Positions 5,301-5,320 of a stretch of 5,320 nt of DNA are shown piece by piece. The stretch spans positions 1-5,320 of the forward strand of contig CAAGIQ010000028.1 in NCBI GenBank assembly GCA_900769965.1, read 5' to 3'. The notes under the pieces were generated by a model. That model was not told where the DNA came from. It saw nothing but the letters and a program-made list of their open reading frames with translations, and ran no database searches. Position 1 is the first letter of the stretch, and each line of letters begins with the position of its first letter. The stretch is from Bacilli bacterium. GTDB lineage: Bacteria; Bacillota_I; Bacilli_A; RFN20; CAG-288. The position numbers and the translations under genes were made by a program.

Positions 5301-5320
5301 ACCGATACAAATTTACCAAA

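Overview
This 5.3 kb window comes from a low-GC bacterium, most likely a member of the Bacillota (Erysipelotrichia- or Bacilli-like, possibly Mollicutes-related). The evidence is AT-rich codon use, a perfect TAAGGAGG ribosome site, sigma-A-type promoters and lone PTS-type membrane proteins. TGG encodes Trp and all stops are TAA or TAG, so the sequence does not indicate a recoded TGA.

Layout. Positions 1-660 look like a decayed region. It holds the last ~110 codons of a Kef/NhaP-type cation:proton antiporter with no N-terminal part, followed by AT-rich sequence containing a 15-codon minus-strand ORF with a good ribosome site. Positions 654-2214 form a self-contained regulatory unit. A promoter has its 17-bp spacer filled by an exact palindrome and drives a TetR-family repressor gene. 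The repressor stop codon is part of the ribosome site of the next gene, a four-helix membrane protein fused to a flavodoxin-like domain. Positions 2315-4393 encode a 692-residue fusion of a cellobiose-type PTS EIIC membrane domain to a cyclic-di-GMP phosphodiesterase (EAL) domain, closed by an intrinsic terminator that overlaps the stop codon. A gap at 4418-4563 holds a sequence resembling a solitary IS3-family terminal repeat. On the minus strand, 5265-4564 encodes a PnuC-family vitamin (nicotinamide riboside-type) transporter. Its strong promoter places transcription start almost exactly on the start codon, implying a leaderless mRNA.

How the genes may work together. The TetR gene and the membrane flavodoxin are probably one autoregulated operon, perhaps responding to a small hydrophobic or redox-active compound. 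The EIIC-EAL protein is the most interesting gene. It has no EIIA or EIIB partner here, so the EIIC part may serve as a sugar sensor or anchor that sets phosphodiesterase activity and links carbohydrate status to c-di-GMP. The PnuC gene is convergent and independently transcribed. All functional links are inference from domain content and layout.
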